From contig OX419339.1 in assembly GCA_948470475.1 (NCBI GenBank), positions 10,167,363-10,231,362 of the forward strand: a stretch of DNA of 64,000 bases, given 5' to 3'. Below, piece after piece: positions 31,201-42,771 of the stretch. Below the pieces are notes generated by a model. The model had not been told where the DNA came from. It worked only from the letters and a program-made list of their open reading frames with translations, and did not search any database. Source of the DNA: Galaxea fascicularis. Lineage: Eukaryota; Cnidaria; Anthozoa; Scleractinia; Euphylliidae. Made by a program: the position numbers and the translations under genes. Numbering within the stretch: the first letter of the stretch is position 1; every line of letters begins with the position of its first letter.

Positions 31201-34173
31201 TAAATAGATGGATGAGGGCAAGTGATTTATTTTTAGCACGATTTACGTGCCTGTATTTCCTTACCCTGTGTATGATTCTTTTCCTTGAAAGGTAATTCAG
31301 AGCTGTGATGATCTGTCTCGCACATGCGCAAGCGTCCTTTTCACTGTAGAAAGGTCTCGATACCAGGCCATCGAAGAGGTCCCCGCCGGGAAGGTACTCG
31401 AGCACCATCAGGACTTTGCCTTCCGCGTAAAACACCTGCTCCAGACGAACTATACTCACGTGGTCGAGCTGTTCCAAGATCTGCAAATGATCGGTTGGTG
31501 ACGTAAATTATTTGAAAATAGAACTGCTGTGAAGGTTAAGATCTGAGCGGGTAAAGAAATGATTGCTAGTATTTTCAATGAGGTCATTTTACCAGCACTG
31601 AGGAGATTGTAGCCACGCTGAGTCGTTTTATTGTATTATTATTATAAATTTTTTTTGTCGGACAGTCAACTTATTATCTCAGTATCTGAGGAGTAACATT
31701 ATTCAAAGACATGATGTTATGAAGAATCTGAAATCGTATGACCAAGAAAGAATCACAGAGGTGAATAACAGCATCCAGTTAGCGACCCGGAGAGAAAAAT
31801 TCCCATACGAATTGTTTTATACGTTGCGTACGAACAAACGGACGTTCATCAGTTTTATTCCTGACACGCCCCATTTTTGACACTATTCTTCTCTTGGCTG
31901 AGTTTGTATCTTGTTTCCCGGAAGAAATGATTGTTACCAAGCAAAATTAGTAAATATAACGCGATAGCAAATTAGCATTTGTTTCAGGAATTCTGATTGC
32001 ATCGATAACTTCGTTTATGGTAGGCCCACTCAACAAAATTACTCATTTCTGATTGGGCCAAGAGCAGTATAAGAATCTCAAATTTCTGTTAAGTTTCCAT
32101 GACATCAACGCGCAAGCACAGCTAAATGTGACAAAATCAGTCAAAACTACACTTAAGGTGAAGTTGCGATTCTGTGGAATTTGTAAATGAAAAATTGCAC
32201 GATCTCATTCAAATCTTGGTTTTGTCGAGCGAACTATTAACAAAAATCGCACTGCTTCATCGTGACATTGTACAGTATCCGTGATCATGATGATGACTTC
32301 ATTAGTATTCGTGATTTTGAAAGTTCTCAAATTCGAGAACTTTCAAATTAACTATTGTTCTTATTAATCATTTATTGTACTCAAAGTCCAGCGACTTTTA
32401 ACACTAACACTGCGGTCTGAAAAAACACTAACGGACCTCCTACGATGGGGATGTACTCTGCGGACTGCACAAGAAACTGTTTTAGGATCACCTTAACTAT
32501 CTTATTGTTGATTGTACGTGTGCCATAAAAGTAGTAATAGGGCTCTAAATATCGGTAGAGAGCGTACAGACAAAATAAATAGATTTAATGTCGGGAAAGC
32601 GCTGCTGCGGGGGTAATTAGATCTGTTAATTAGGTAAAAATTACAGGAACGATTACTCCGGAATGACGAGTATTCAATATCAGCGGCATCGGAAGGGAGC
32701 ATTTACATTTTGCGTTGTTCACGGGGTAGACACTGGTAGACACCTTCGCTAAGACGTCACATCTGATAATGAAGTTCAAATTAACACGATCGATGAATGG
32801 TATATTCCGTGAAACCTGAAAATCAAGCTAATCAGCAAACTTTGTGACAGTACTGTCCTGTTGAAGCCTTCATTTTCATTCAAAGTCGTAGAACTGAGTT
32901 AAAACTACTTTTGTTATACAGTACATAGAGACTCCAGAACCGAAATATAGTTTTGCTTCTAGCTCATCCAAGTGGTGAAACTGTCATAATAAGGATAATA
33001 AGGATACTGACATACAGAGGCCTGAGATAGCTACGGCGCACCACTGTGGGAGGGGGGCAACACACTTTGTCTCAAGACCGACAGCACTAAACTGTGCCAG
33101 CTGCCCAATGGCAAAAACTGAAAACTGACAGGATTTTAGACCCGCTAAGTGACAGTGTCATGTCGTATTTTGATAACCCAGCTAATGCTTTGTAAACTTT
33201 TTTACTTTGTGTTTTAGACAAGGAATTGTCACACGTTAACCAACGTTTCCAGTAAAAAAAAAAATCGAAGCGGAAAAAAATATGGACGAGCTTTATTTGG
33301 AGTAGCTTTTAACAAGCCAGCTTGTTGGTAGAGCCCTTCGTGAAAATGGTTAATGAAAATTCAAAATCTCTTTGCCCTAAACCGCCGTAGAGGAAACTAT
33401 AAGTTGACGTCATAATATTCTCATACAGTTCAGTTTGTTTTCATAACTTTCAAATGTGACATTTATTACGTAGCTCAGAAGTTATGTAGAGCCTTAATGT
33501 GTTGTACGATGACAATGTCTTGTCTAATTCAGTTGTTCTTGTTTTGGCCCGTTTATCAAAATGTCTGAAAACTATACCGAATCAAACCAAGACTCTGTTA
33601 GCGGATACGTACAAATCAAAATATAAGGAAAGAATGTCAAGCATTTATTCCCAAACTGTTCTTCTATCTATCACAGCAGCGCTTTTATGTCAATGATAAA
33701 GAAACTCAAAGCTAAACTGACCTAAATTCATTATTTAATGGACAGACTGGTTTCAGAAAGTTCCATAAGTGACCTGTGTCAATGGTAAACAAATGAGCTC
33801 ATCCAGGTTTGTCGTCTGAGTGAATGAAAGCAAAGCACTGGAAGGAAAAGGGGCTTCATGATTGATTCAAAAAATTAACTATGTCTCTTGTGCAATCGGC
33901 CACTTCATTTCTGCTTCCCGCTTCTCGTTTAAAAAGCGTTTCTTTCGCTTGTCCCAAACTCTCAAGTCGATACCTTAACTAAGCATCAAAACTAAATGAG
34001 TACTAACATACCTCTGATTCGCGTTCAACCTTTTCTCTCTCCTCTGCATTTTCGTAGTGAATTTCTTTGACTGCAAATAGCTGTGACGTTTTTCGATTAA
34101 CACACTTCTTGACTTCAGCAAAAGATCCTTTGCCAATAAGCTCCTTTACATCATAAACATCTTCAAATTTCAT
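28279..34173 (-). CDS. CaMKII/CASK-like Ser/Thr protein kinase
   Basis: Seven exons on the minus strand: 34173-34012, 31480-31265, 30767-30668, 30564-30434, 30253-30122, 29305-29130, 28570-28279. All junctions agree in phase (0,0,1,0,0,2) and give about 402 residues. Start [12 protein letters not shown] (34173); the upstream in-frame codon is TTG, not ATG. Motifs: Gly loop [12 protein letters not shown] Lys FAVKEI, catalytic loop [11 protein letters not shown] (split at the exon 2/3 junction), [38 protein letters not shown]. After the catalytic domain, [20 protein letters not shown] matches the autoinhibitory and calmodulin-binding region of CaMKII, including a Thr placed like Thr286. Exon 7 adds a charged Glu/Arg-rich tail instead of the CaMKII association domain, so it is probably monomeric. 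All catalytic residues are present. Head of a tandem pair with the pseudokinase downstream. Confidence 0.92.
29634..29874. repeat. MITE-like element with 22-bp terminal inverted repeats
   Basis: Begins GGGCCGGGTTGTTCAAAGCC and ends with the near-inverse GGCTTTCGAACAACCCGGCCC; the interior has TTAACCCTGGGTTAACGTTAAC. 241 bp, in intron 5 of the kinase gene. Confidence 0.85.
30015..30079. repeat. Snap-back element with 9-bp target duplication
   Basis: 24-bp perfect inverted arms (30019-30042 and 30052-30075, each starting CTCGTTCCCAGGGCTTTTCC in the outward-in direction) with a 9-base loop. Both sides are flanked by TGAATCACC (30006-30014 and 30080-30088). Lies close to exon 5 in intron 5 of the kinase. 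Confidence 0.85.
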
Positions 34174-37147
34174 GTTTAGTGGAGCCGGACGCAATTAACC
34201 TTCAGCGGCGAATAAGGTGTTGTCTCTGTTTTGGGAGTCGGCCTTGTCAGGGGCCTCTGCTGAAGTCGTTTCCAATTCGCCAATGCCCAACTCTCCCAAA
34301 AAAAATGCTTCAAGAATGTGCTGATCGGAAGCGAATCGCTGCCAAAGTTTACTTTATCACTGCAATCCTCGAATATATTAACACATCGCTCTTTTGTCTC
34401 CGTAAATGTTCGCTTTTGATTGATTGACAAAACCTTTTACAAAAATCAACAGCTGTTTGTTGAGTCGAACAAACACAAATGGGACAGAAAATGCCAACTG
34501 CTGAGAGGTTTACTCCAACTCCACTGCATTCCAAGACTAACAAGAGTCGGAAACTACCTTGGTACCTTCTGACTACCTTTATGGTTGCTCTAATAAGAGG
34601 ACACGTTTCATCTTTCTTCTCAAGTAATAGCTTTGAGAAGAATCGTGCGAATCAAATTAGCATGCTGCGCAATTTTCTAATGGTTGTAAAATGGTGACGG
34701 GTCGAGTTTTGAAAGCGAACACTAATTTGAATTTTATTGCTTCACTTCTTTGTCCTATAACTGACAACATTCAGGGTTTATCTTTTCATTTCCTCGTTCC
34801 CTGATTAAATGTTCAAATACCAAACCGCACTTAATCATGAAACGTGCAAAGTTCGGCAAACTTCAAAATGAATGCAAAACGTTTGGCACGCACATCGCAA
34901 GTATCAATTCAATGACGGCTCAGTTCAGTCGATAGGATAACACCAGAGATGTCATTACAAGTCTCACAAATTGGTGTCACGTTTGAAAACGTTAAGAACC
35001 TTCTATAAAGCTCGACTTAACAAAGACGAAAATTGACGAAAGTTTAAACTACTTCGGAGTGTCGATTCACGACTGACAAGAGCTAATAAATTTTAAGGCC
35101 GGCAAATGTCTTGGACGAAATCAACTCGTTGAGCTTAGAATAAGTCAGTGAAAGGTCAGTGAAACATGTAACAGGGCTCCTCAGGATCCCTTATTCGATG
35201 AAATTGCAAGTTGTCTGGGTAGTTAACCAATTGCCATGAGCACAAGCGCAGAAAGACATTTTGCCCCGGAGTGTGCGCGCAGCTCCAGAGGGTGTGATCT
35301 TGTCTGGTTTGAGACTGGCTTATGATTTGAAAAGTACGTTTATCACCAGGCCATTCGATACCGTGAGAGAGGTGCAACATAGGTTTGAGCAGAGTACGAT
35401 ACGCCTTGCGCGATATGGTTTAAAGAGAAGCAATCAGAATCGCGCGAATAGTTTCAGTTGAATTGACCCCCTAAAAATGTGCACCGTGCCCACGTTGACC
35501 CTGATCAGCGAGCATTTCCCCTTAATTCCACAAAATGAATGGAGGCCAGCCGAGTATACTCGTGCCCTTTATCAACCAATGAGAACTAAATCTAAAACCA
35601 ATCATATCTGCTCGCGCACGCATTTTTCCGCGCTTATTGCCGACTACTTGTAATTGCCTCAAATTCTGATTGGTTTATAGCGTTATGTCCACTGTGATTG
35701 GTTCGAGTACTTGCCATGGCAGGATTTTCAAAATCGGTATAGGAGTCGGCTCTTAAACACCTAACAAAGGTTTAAGTACCAGAAATCAGAACTGATCAGC
35801 CAAATTTAGTACTAGAGTGAAAATCTAGCACTAAATTGGGCAACCAAACCAGAGTGAAGGGCCGATGGCGATAAACAAGTGAACGACTGATTAAAATAAT
35901 ATTATATATATTAAAAATCGACGTTGAAGGAAACCGATGGGAGTAGGGTTCTGCCCTGTTTTAGAAAACGGGATATTAACCATTGCAAAGGCGTCTTGTC
36001 TGAAAAACGCTTGGCAATGCAGATAATAAACGAGTTCATCAAGTTACATTTTGAAGTAACTTATTGTAAACAAAGATGGCCGTGCTGGTTTCCGACTCTC
36101 CCTTGATCTAAGTGGAGATTCATCTCTAAATTAAAAATAATTGAACCTGGTGTGTAATTGAGGCATGTTTTTGAAGCATGTTCGAAACATGGTTACGTTT
36201 AAGAGAACTAAACCCACAATTTGCTGTTAGAAAGAATATTTTAAGTCAGTGACATGAGAACCTGTTTCAACTTACCAGTAATCTGTATGGATTAGTCAGG
36301 GGCACCCAACAAGCAAATTCAGCAAAAAAAACCTTTGAGGGATATTTCTAGGCTCCTTGTAATGCTGTTTTAAGCAGCCAGAAAAATTTGATCTGTTCGG
36401 ATTTCTTAGCTGAAAATTGAAGTGCCCGAAAATTTTAGGGAATGAAATCTTCATTTCAGAATTTGCTAGCTGAACGTTACCTTCGAAGAACTTCTCTGCG
36501 AACTATTTGCTTACCCGAAAATGCTAGGCGACCTTTTGCAAAAATAGCCCTTCCGAAAATCTAAGGGACTACAATTATGTTCCCCTGGATTTCCTTGGTT
36601 GCGAATCTTTCAGGTGATGTTTTAGTTAAGAAATCAGTAGCTTTTTAGCATTGCATTATCCGAAAGTCTTAGAACGAGTAGACTCTCCCGAACAGATATT
36701 TCATCAAAGTTCCTGATTAGTGCGTGTTAACCGGATTTCAAATGCATCTGAACAATTTTCTCCACTCATTAAAACATCAATAACTTCAAATAACCATGAA
36801 TCAACGAAACAAGTACAGAAGACAGGCAAATGTGATTCTTTCATTCTTTTATTACTATCTAGTAACTGAATTCTGTTTTCATGAAATATCTACTCTACCA
36901 TTAGAGGCCCATCCGTTATCAGGTCAGATCTCCTAACCGAACCACATGTGGCTGCAGCTACTGGGTCTGTATAAAAAAGCAGAGGGTTGATTTTCTGCAT
37001 CTAAATGGCCAAGATTATTACGACTACATTTTCACCCTCAATACCTAGAATGAATCAAAACTGTTGGACTAGGTCTTCTCCGAAAGCCTCTCATTTTCCG
37101 ATACACCAGATACACAAAAACTACAGTGTACTAGAAAGTTATCAAGT
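34174..37147. other. Intergenic: kinase promoter side and APRT 3' flank
   Basis: About 3 kb with no exon I can support. At 35510-35720 several ATTGG/CCAAT-like copies and a GCGCACGCATTTTTCCGCGC stretch look like a dispersed repeat. Short ORFs around 35156-35461 and 34176-34430 have no family features. Confidence 0.5.
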
Positions 37148-39235
37148 TCAAAACTGTACAAGTGTAAAGCAAGGCGCTGGTACTTTATCCTTTCCCTTGA
37201 GTTCCACCAGTTCTACTAACAGGACACATTCCAATACCTCACCACCAGCCTCATGAACCAGGTGACATGCAGCTTGAAGGGTGCCTTAGATAAAACAGTC
37301 AACATGACAATCAAAAGGCCTGTAACAAAGGACTTAGCGGCCAAGGATCCTGAGTTAGATCCTCAGTTACCTTGATGGAAAAACCGCATATTGGCAATGC
37401 CCCAATAGCTGGATAAGCTAAGAAGGAAGGATGGCCGAGTGGTTTAGGGTGCTGGATTTCAATCCGGTCACCTTGGTTCAAATCCCGCTCTGGCCACTAG
37501 CTGGTGTTGCTCTGGGCAGTCCTCGTCTGGTTCAACTCCTCGGCCATGCTTATAAAGAGCCAAATGGTTTGCTTCCTCCCTATTTGATTTATTTGTTGAA
37601 CATGTATTTGCTTGGCCCCACTAGCCTCTAAATAGACTGCCGAGGGTACATAAAGGTCATTTGTTAAACCGTGTACCTGTCCAATATCCATGTACTCTGA
37701 ACACAGTACCCACCTTTGTCATAAAGGTACTAAAAAGGGCAAGCCAATGAAATCTTAGGGGTAACCGCCTATTGAGAATCCTATACCCCCCAATTTCTTC
37801 AATTAATGAAACCCCTGATCAAACATAGAAAGCTATGAAATTTCTCTTTTAGGTTTAACAAATACATAATTACGAGACAAAAGAGTTGATTAAGAGGGTT
37901 CATACACTGTTTCTGAGACAAAATTCTGAGAATTTTTCAGGCCAGGAAAAGGTTTTATTCTAGGCGTGCATTTCTCGAAACCCCCGAAACTTTTCGGGTC
38001 TATTTCGGGTGCCATAATTTTCCAGGCATGACATTTTGCAGCAAAGTTGCCCTTTCCTATCTTGAAATCATAGTTAAAGACCAGCTTTTTAGAATAAGTG
38101 GATCACAGTTTTAGAAATGGCTTTTCGGGCCCAAAAGTTTTTGGGAATTTCGAGAAACTGGCCCCAGGACCCTTATAATGCACATGAAGTATTTTTCAGC
38201 ATAGTTCCCCTCTAATAACTATGTTTTCAGTTGTTGGATTTTCCCATCCCGCTGCTTCCCAATTGTCTCTCTTCAGTGTCTTGGAAAATGTCACACATGA
38301 GGTAGGTAGATTGACAGATAAATTTCTTCTGGTTAAAAAAGGATTTGGGAGCAGTCTAGACAGCTGAGTCGACATTGTATAAATGTTTGTTTTTGTGTGC
38401 AACATACACCTTAACCCTTTAATTCTCAATTATCAATATGTGTATTCCCCAGTCACAGTTCTCAGATGTTTTATAGGGAGAATTTGTATATTACTACAAG
38501 GATTAGCTGACAACTGGTCCCTGGTGATATTCTGCTATTCTCGTGCCCTATATGCTTGATGAACTGGTGATAATAATAATGGTGAGGAGAAGTTAGGTTG
38601 TGGTCACTATTGTGATGTACATTAGGGTTAACTGGGAACATTTTCAACAGTTGTCTTCAGCGTAGGCATTTTTTATTAAATTTTCCCAATACTCACCCCC
38701 TGTTGCTATCAGGTCATCGAGTATAACCACTTTTTGTCCTTTCTCTATGGCATCTGCTTGTATTTCAAGCACATCCTGCAGAAAAAGGTGGTCATCACAA
38801 CGTTTTTGTAAATAAAAGCAATTATTATGCTGTTTCATGAAACTCATTTAAAATGCCATTTATTACAGTGTACATATAAATCATTTTATGAAGGAAATAT
38901 CTGCAAACACATGAGCACAAGACAAATAAAATTATTTCTATGTGGTGAGCTAGTCAATAGGCAGGAACAACACCAACTGAAGACTGGTGACCTTTTTATA
39001 ATATGGCTTTCACTTGACTCAGATAAACTTTTTCTTTTTCATACAACACATATCTCCTGCCTTTAGTCAATAGAATGTTACTTCATAGTAGTTTTAGCTC
39101 AATCCCTACAGCCATGAAGTTTGTGAAATAATTTTGATCCCTGCAACCTTGAAGTTCAAAAAGTAATACGTATGGGTTATTGACCAAGCGAGAGGTCAAG
39201 ATGGCTGGATATTGGCCAAGTTCTTTTTTTGCGTG

Positions 39236-39268
<33 letters not shown>

Positions 39269-39279
39269 CTCGCAAAAAA

Positions 39280-39314
<35 letters not shown>

Positions 39315-39409
39315 AAGCTTGGTCAATAAAGGATTTATTATATGGGATAAGAGCCGGCTTCAGAGAAATTTTTCTTGCAGGACAAAGCGCATAATCCCGA
39401 GCGGGCAAG

Positions 39410-39443
<34 letters not shown>

Positions 39444-41648
39444 CAGCACGGGATTTGGTTCATCTTGCCCGCTCACGGAGCTACCCATATAATAAATGGA
39501 AGTTAGTGAACATGCTTTTTATCCTTCTCCTTCAAAAAAGACAAGCATTCAGGACTCAGGGTTTGGGTATGAGTACTTGACATGTTATGTGGTTCTTGAT
39601 AGAAACTATATCAACATGGGACACAAAAAAAACTACTAACTTTCCCATATTCTTTAGTTGAGGTTGTCTTGGTTGTTGGTCCAGGTAGTTTGCCAGATTT
39701 ACGGACTGGAATAAAAGCCACACCAAGATTCATGGCAACAAGTGGACCAAACAAAAATCCCCTTGCATCTAGACCTGCAGAACAGGATATAAATATGATG
39801 TAGGCTTTGAATTTGTTACATGTACTTAAACCCAACATAAGATCTATTAATTAATGCAGCACTACTATTTAAAACATTGCACAAATATGCTGGGAAACGG
39901 AGAAAATTTAAGCATTCCACAAGAGACAATAATGCACACCTTAGCAAGTGACAATATGAAAGTACTAGGCTATACTACATCATTACCAAATAAGCCAACC
40001 ACAAACTGGTTTGATCATTACTGAGGTTGATTAATATTAATTAAGCTAAATAAAAGGTCAGGTGAAGTGGAAGAAAACATCCCAAGAACATTACCTAATT
40101 TTTCAGTTTCATCCTGACTGGGTATAAACAAGTATTATTTAACACAAATCCATGTGCAGATTCATGTGAATTATTCGCAAAATCAAAATAATCCTGCTCT
40201 TGAGATAGACACTTTGTTATGTGCTTCCACTAACATAAAAAAAAGCCTTGATTTGATGAAACACAAATGCCACTGACAGAAAATATTATCCAAGGCTGGA
40301 TATCTTTGTTCATGTTTTGCTTCTATCTTACTGAATTAGTGACAGTGAATATATGAAAATCAAACTGTTTGAACTACGGATTTAAATTAATGAATAAGAT
40401 GTAAGTAATCGCTGCAGTTATGAACCGTGACTAATTAAGCAGTAGTGAAAAAAAAGCCTGACAAAAATCCAGGATTGAGCAGGAGTCAAACCTATGACCT
40501 CAGTGACACTGGTGGAGTGCTCTACCAACTGAGCTAGCTACCAATCCAACTGGGAGTATGGTCATTTTGTGGGTTTGTAATAAACCCATGAGGGATGAAT
40601 AAATGAGTGTGAATATATGAAAATCATATGTTTGAACTGTGGATTAATAACTGTGATGTTCACTTATGTCTTCATTTACAGATGAACAGCTTATTTGTGC
40701 AAGCTAAGATATCCGCCAGTAAGATTTGAGGGCTAGAAACTTTTCAAAAGTTACAATGAATGTAGTTCAGATTGGCCCCTTAAAACCAGTGCTGTACAAA
40801 ATGTAACTAGCCAAAGTAGTAGCTCTGGTGCTTTCTTCCCTTTGTTGGAGATAATGGCCACATCCTTTCCCTGCTGTAGTCGGATGTTGATGAAGTTTAT
40901 TCTGGTTATTCACACACACCGCGTGGTTGTGTGTGCTCTCTGCTTATGCATAATGTGCTAACCTACTTACATATGTATATGCGAAATGTAATATACAATA
41001 GGTGCTAATTTGGTGCCACTTTGTTACACCTGCTAACCCATACAAAGTTCCATACTTACCTACAATAGCATCAATATTTGGGAAGTTTGTCTGTAAATGC
41101 TCTGTGAACAAATCAGTCACTGTTCTTAGAGCATTACAATCTTTTAACACTGGGCATATGTCCCTGAAGTAAGATCAGAAGATTCTTTTTTTATTTAGCA
41201 TGTAATTTATCTAGATGGGTTTTATTTCAGGGCCAAGCAAAGAGAAAGAGAGTGATTAAGTCAGTGTGGAAGGTTTTCTTTGTTTTATGTAATAATTAAT
41301 GCGGCATAGAATTTCTTTACAGGTGCTAAATTCATGACCAACTTCCATTTGAACAAATATTTCACTGAACTTTCATCTCCCTATTCATTCATCCCGAATC
41401 AAAGCCAGGTAGTGAACGCGACACCAATCCAGACTGTCCCAGATCGGAATGATGTCATGCCACGTTAAATGAACTTTACGTGTGGATTCCACGAGTACTG
41501 ATTGCATTAAATGCCCGTTACAAGGAAGGAGATGAGCTTACCTGAAGAGAATTCCAGGTTGAGGAAAATCAGGGAAGGGTCTTATGAGTGATTTCACGTA
41601 ATCTAATGCTTTCTCTTGATCGCTGGAATTCTCAACAGAAGTCGCCAT
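37148..41648 (-). CDS. APRT: Adenine phosphoribosyltransferase
   Basis: Five exons on the minus strand: 41648-41542, 41163-41060, 39774-39641, 38775-38697, 37284-37148, all in phase (2,1,0,1), giving 186 residues (family about 180). APRT converts adenine and PRPP to AMP in cytosolic purine salvage. Start [20 protein letters not shown], then [40 protein letters not shown], the flexible loop region [20 protein letters not shown], and the PRPP-binding signature [13 protein letters not shown] split across exons 4 and 5. The last exon reads [20 protein letters not shown] and ends [11 protein letters not shown]. Every catalytic motif is present, so it should be active. Introns hold two SINE copies, a MITE and a foldback. 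Confidence 0.96.
37427..37690 (+). mobile_element. tRNA-derived SINE
   Basis: A-box-like GGATGGCCGAGTGGTTTAG and B-box-like GGTTCAAATCC in tRNA-Leu/Ser-like order, followed by a non-tRNA body. The flanking sequence and absence of a good cloverleaf argue for a SINE rather than a working tRNA gene. In intron 4 of APRT. Right boundary approximate. Confidence 0.7.
37963..38165 (+). repeat. MITE-like foldback, copy 3
   Basis: GGCGTGCATTTCTCGAAA to TTTCGAGAAACTGGCCCC, with an interior close to 26701-26934. In intron 4 of APRT. Confidence 0.82.
39177..39329. repeat. Long foldback in APRT intron 3
   Basis: The left arm 39177-39244 and right arm 39259-39329 pair over about 65 bp, e.g. GATGGCTGGATATTGGCC against GGCCAATATCCAGCCATC and TTTATGGACC against GGTCCATAAA. 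The ends read TTATTGACCAAGC / GCTTGGTCAATAA. Confidence 0.88.
39396..39433. repeat. 16-bp perfect hairpin
   Basis: CCCGAGCGGGCAAGAT (39396-39411) and its exact inverse (39418-39433) with a 6-base loop. A third partial copy CATCTTGCCCGCTC follows at about 39463. Confidence 0.88.
40336..40565 (-). mobile_element. tRNA-derived SINE (minus strand)
   Basis: On the minus strand: TAGCTCAGTTGGTAGAGCAC (A box) and ATAGGTTTGACTCCTGC (B box), then a body with CAGGCTTTTTTTTCACTACTG and a tail with TTTGATTTTCATATATTCAC. The tail motif recurs at about 40610-40640, so it may be a dimer or abut another fragment. In intron 2 of APRT. Confidence 0.75.
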
Positions 41649-42593
41649 TTTGAATTGGTTTCATACCCAGTCTCCTATTTGCTCGCTCCTTAGAGTCGCC
41701 GGTCGTCCTCCACGCAAATCTGAGTTGAATTGGCCTTTCCGAAAATCAAAAGGGAACTGGGGCGAGTTTCAAATTTTGAAGTAATCGATAAATTGACACC
41801 ATCACATGAAAGATAGCATTGAGTTTAGTCGTTTGACCAAGTTTGATTCTTTTATGTTGAACAGAGACCAAGTTATAGACCTTGAAACATAGCTCAAAAT
41901 CCATACAAACGTCTCTAATTTTGTGACAGCGTCCCCCAAAACCATGGTTTTTGGGGACGCAACCTCAAAATCAGATGTTTTCATTACTAAGAATGTTTTG
42001 TGCTTCCTTCAGTGTTTCATTTTCGGAAACAAGAATATCCTTTACATATAATTTACAAGATGTGATTGGTCATTTTGTCTAATGATAGTGGATAACATAT
42101 ACACGTTATTTGGCATTATCTAGTTATCGAATAACAAGCTTCTCATTAGGTGTAACAGACCTCAAGTTGAATAATGTTAGTGGGACTCTGCACTTCAAAA
42201 AATCCTCGTATCCGATTGGCTCTAACAGTCAATAATTGCCAATAATGAATAACAACTTTTGGTGCCAATTATTTTGAAAAAGTACCAATTAATTTGAAAT
42301 AGTGTTATGGATAGTTAATGTTTTGTTTTGGTGAAATGCAGTTGTTCCTTACAACAAACAAAGCAGCAACAAATCTTTAATACTTATTTCAATTTTAATT
42401 TAAAACTTATAAGGCGCAAATACTTATATAAATAATTTATATTCAAATGTGCCATAGTAATAATAATGAATACTAATAATAATTATAATAATAATGATAT
42501 ATAGAATGAAAAACTAATGGATAAAATTTAAGAGATAGTCTAAGCTAAAAGTATAATCTTATATTCTAAGTGGTACAAAATGCTTTTTAAAAA
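41649..42593. other. Intergenic, APRT upstream flank
   Basis: Contains the APRT promoter side. No clear TATA box and no coding signal. Confidence 0.45.
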
Positions 42594-42717
42594 TTTAGTA
42601 TTATCAACAGAGTTGATAAATGTAAATTGACCACCGTAAAGGGATTCTAAAAGCTAGCTTTTAGAATCCCAGTACGGTGGTCGATTTACATTTATCAACT
42701 CTGTTGATAATACCAAA
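42594..42717. repeat. Near-perfect palindrome without spacer
   Basis: Two arms of about 62 bp meet head to head at 42655/42656 (GGGATTCTAAAAGCT|AGCTTTTAGAATCCC) and run out to TTTAGTATTATCAACAGAGT and its inverse. The same sequence modules occur at 46266-46466. Confidence 0.92.
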
Positions 42718-42729
42718 TTTTACTACTTC

Positions 42730-42765
<36 letters not shown>

Positions 42766-42771
42766 CCCCCT

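Noticed and set aside
34176..34430. ORF upstream of the kinase start as an extra N-terminal exon
   Set aside because: No family features and no donor leading to the exon at 34173; the kinase start MKFEDVYD fits the family.
37431..37500. Functional tRNA gene
   Set aside because: A- and B-box-like sequences are present, but acceptor, anticodon and T stems do not pair convincingly and a SINE-like body follows.
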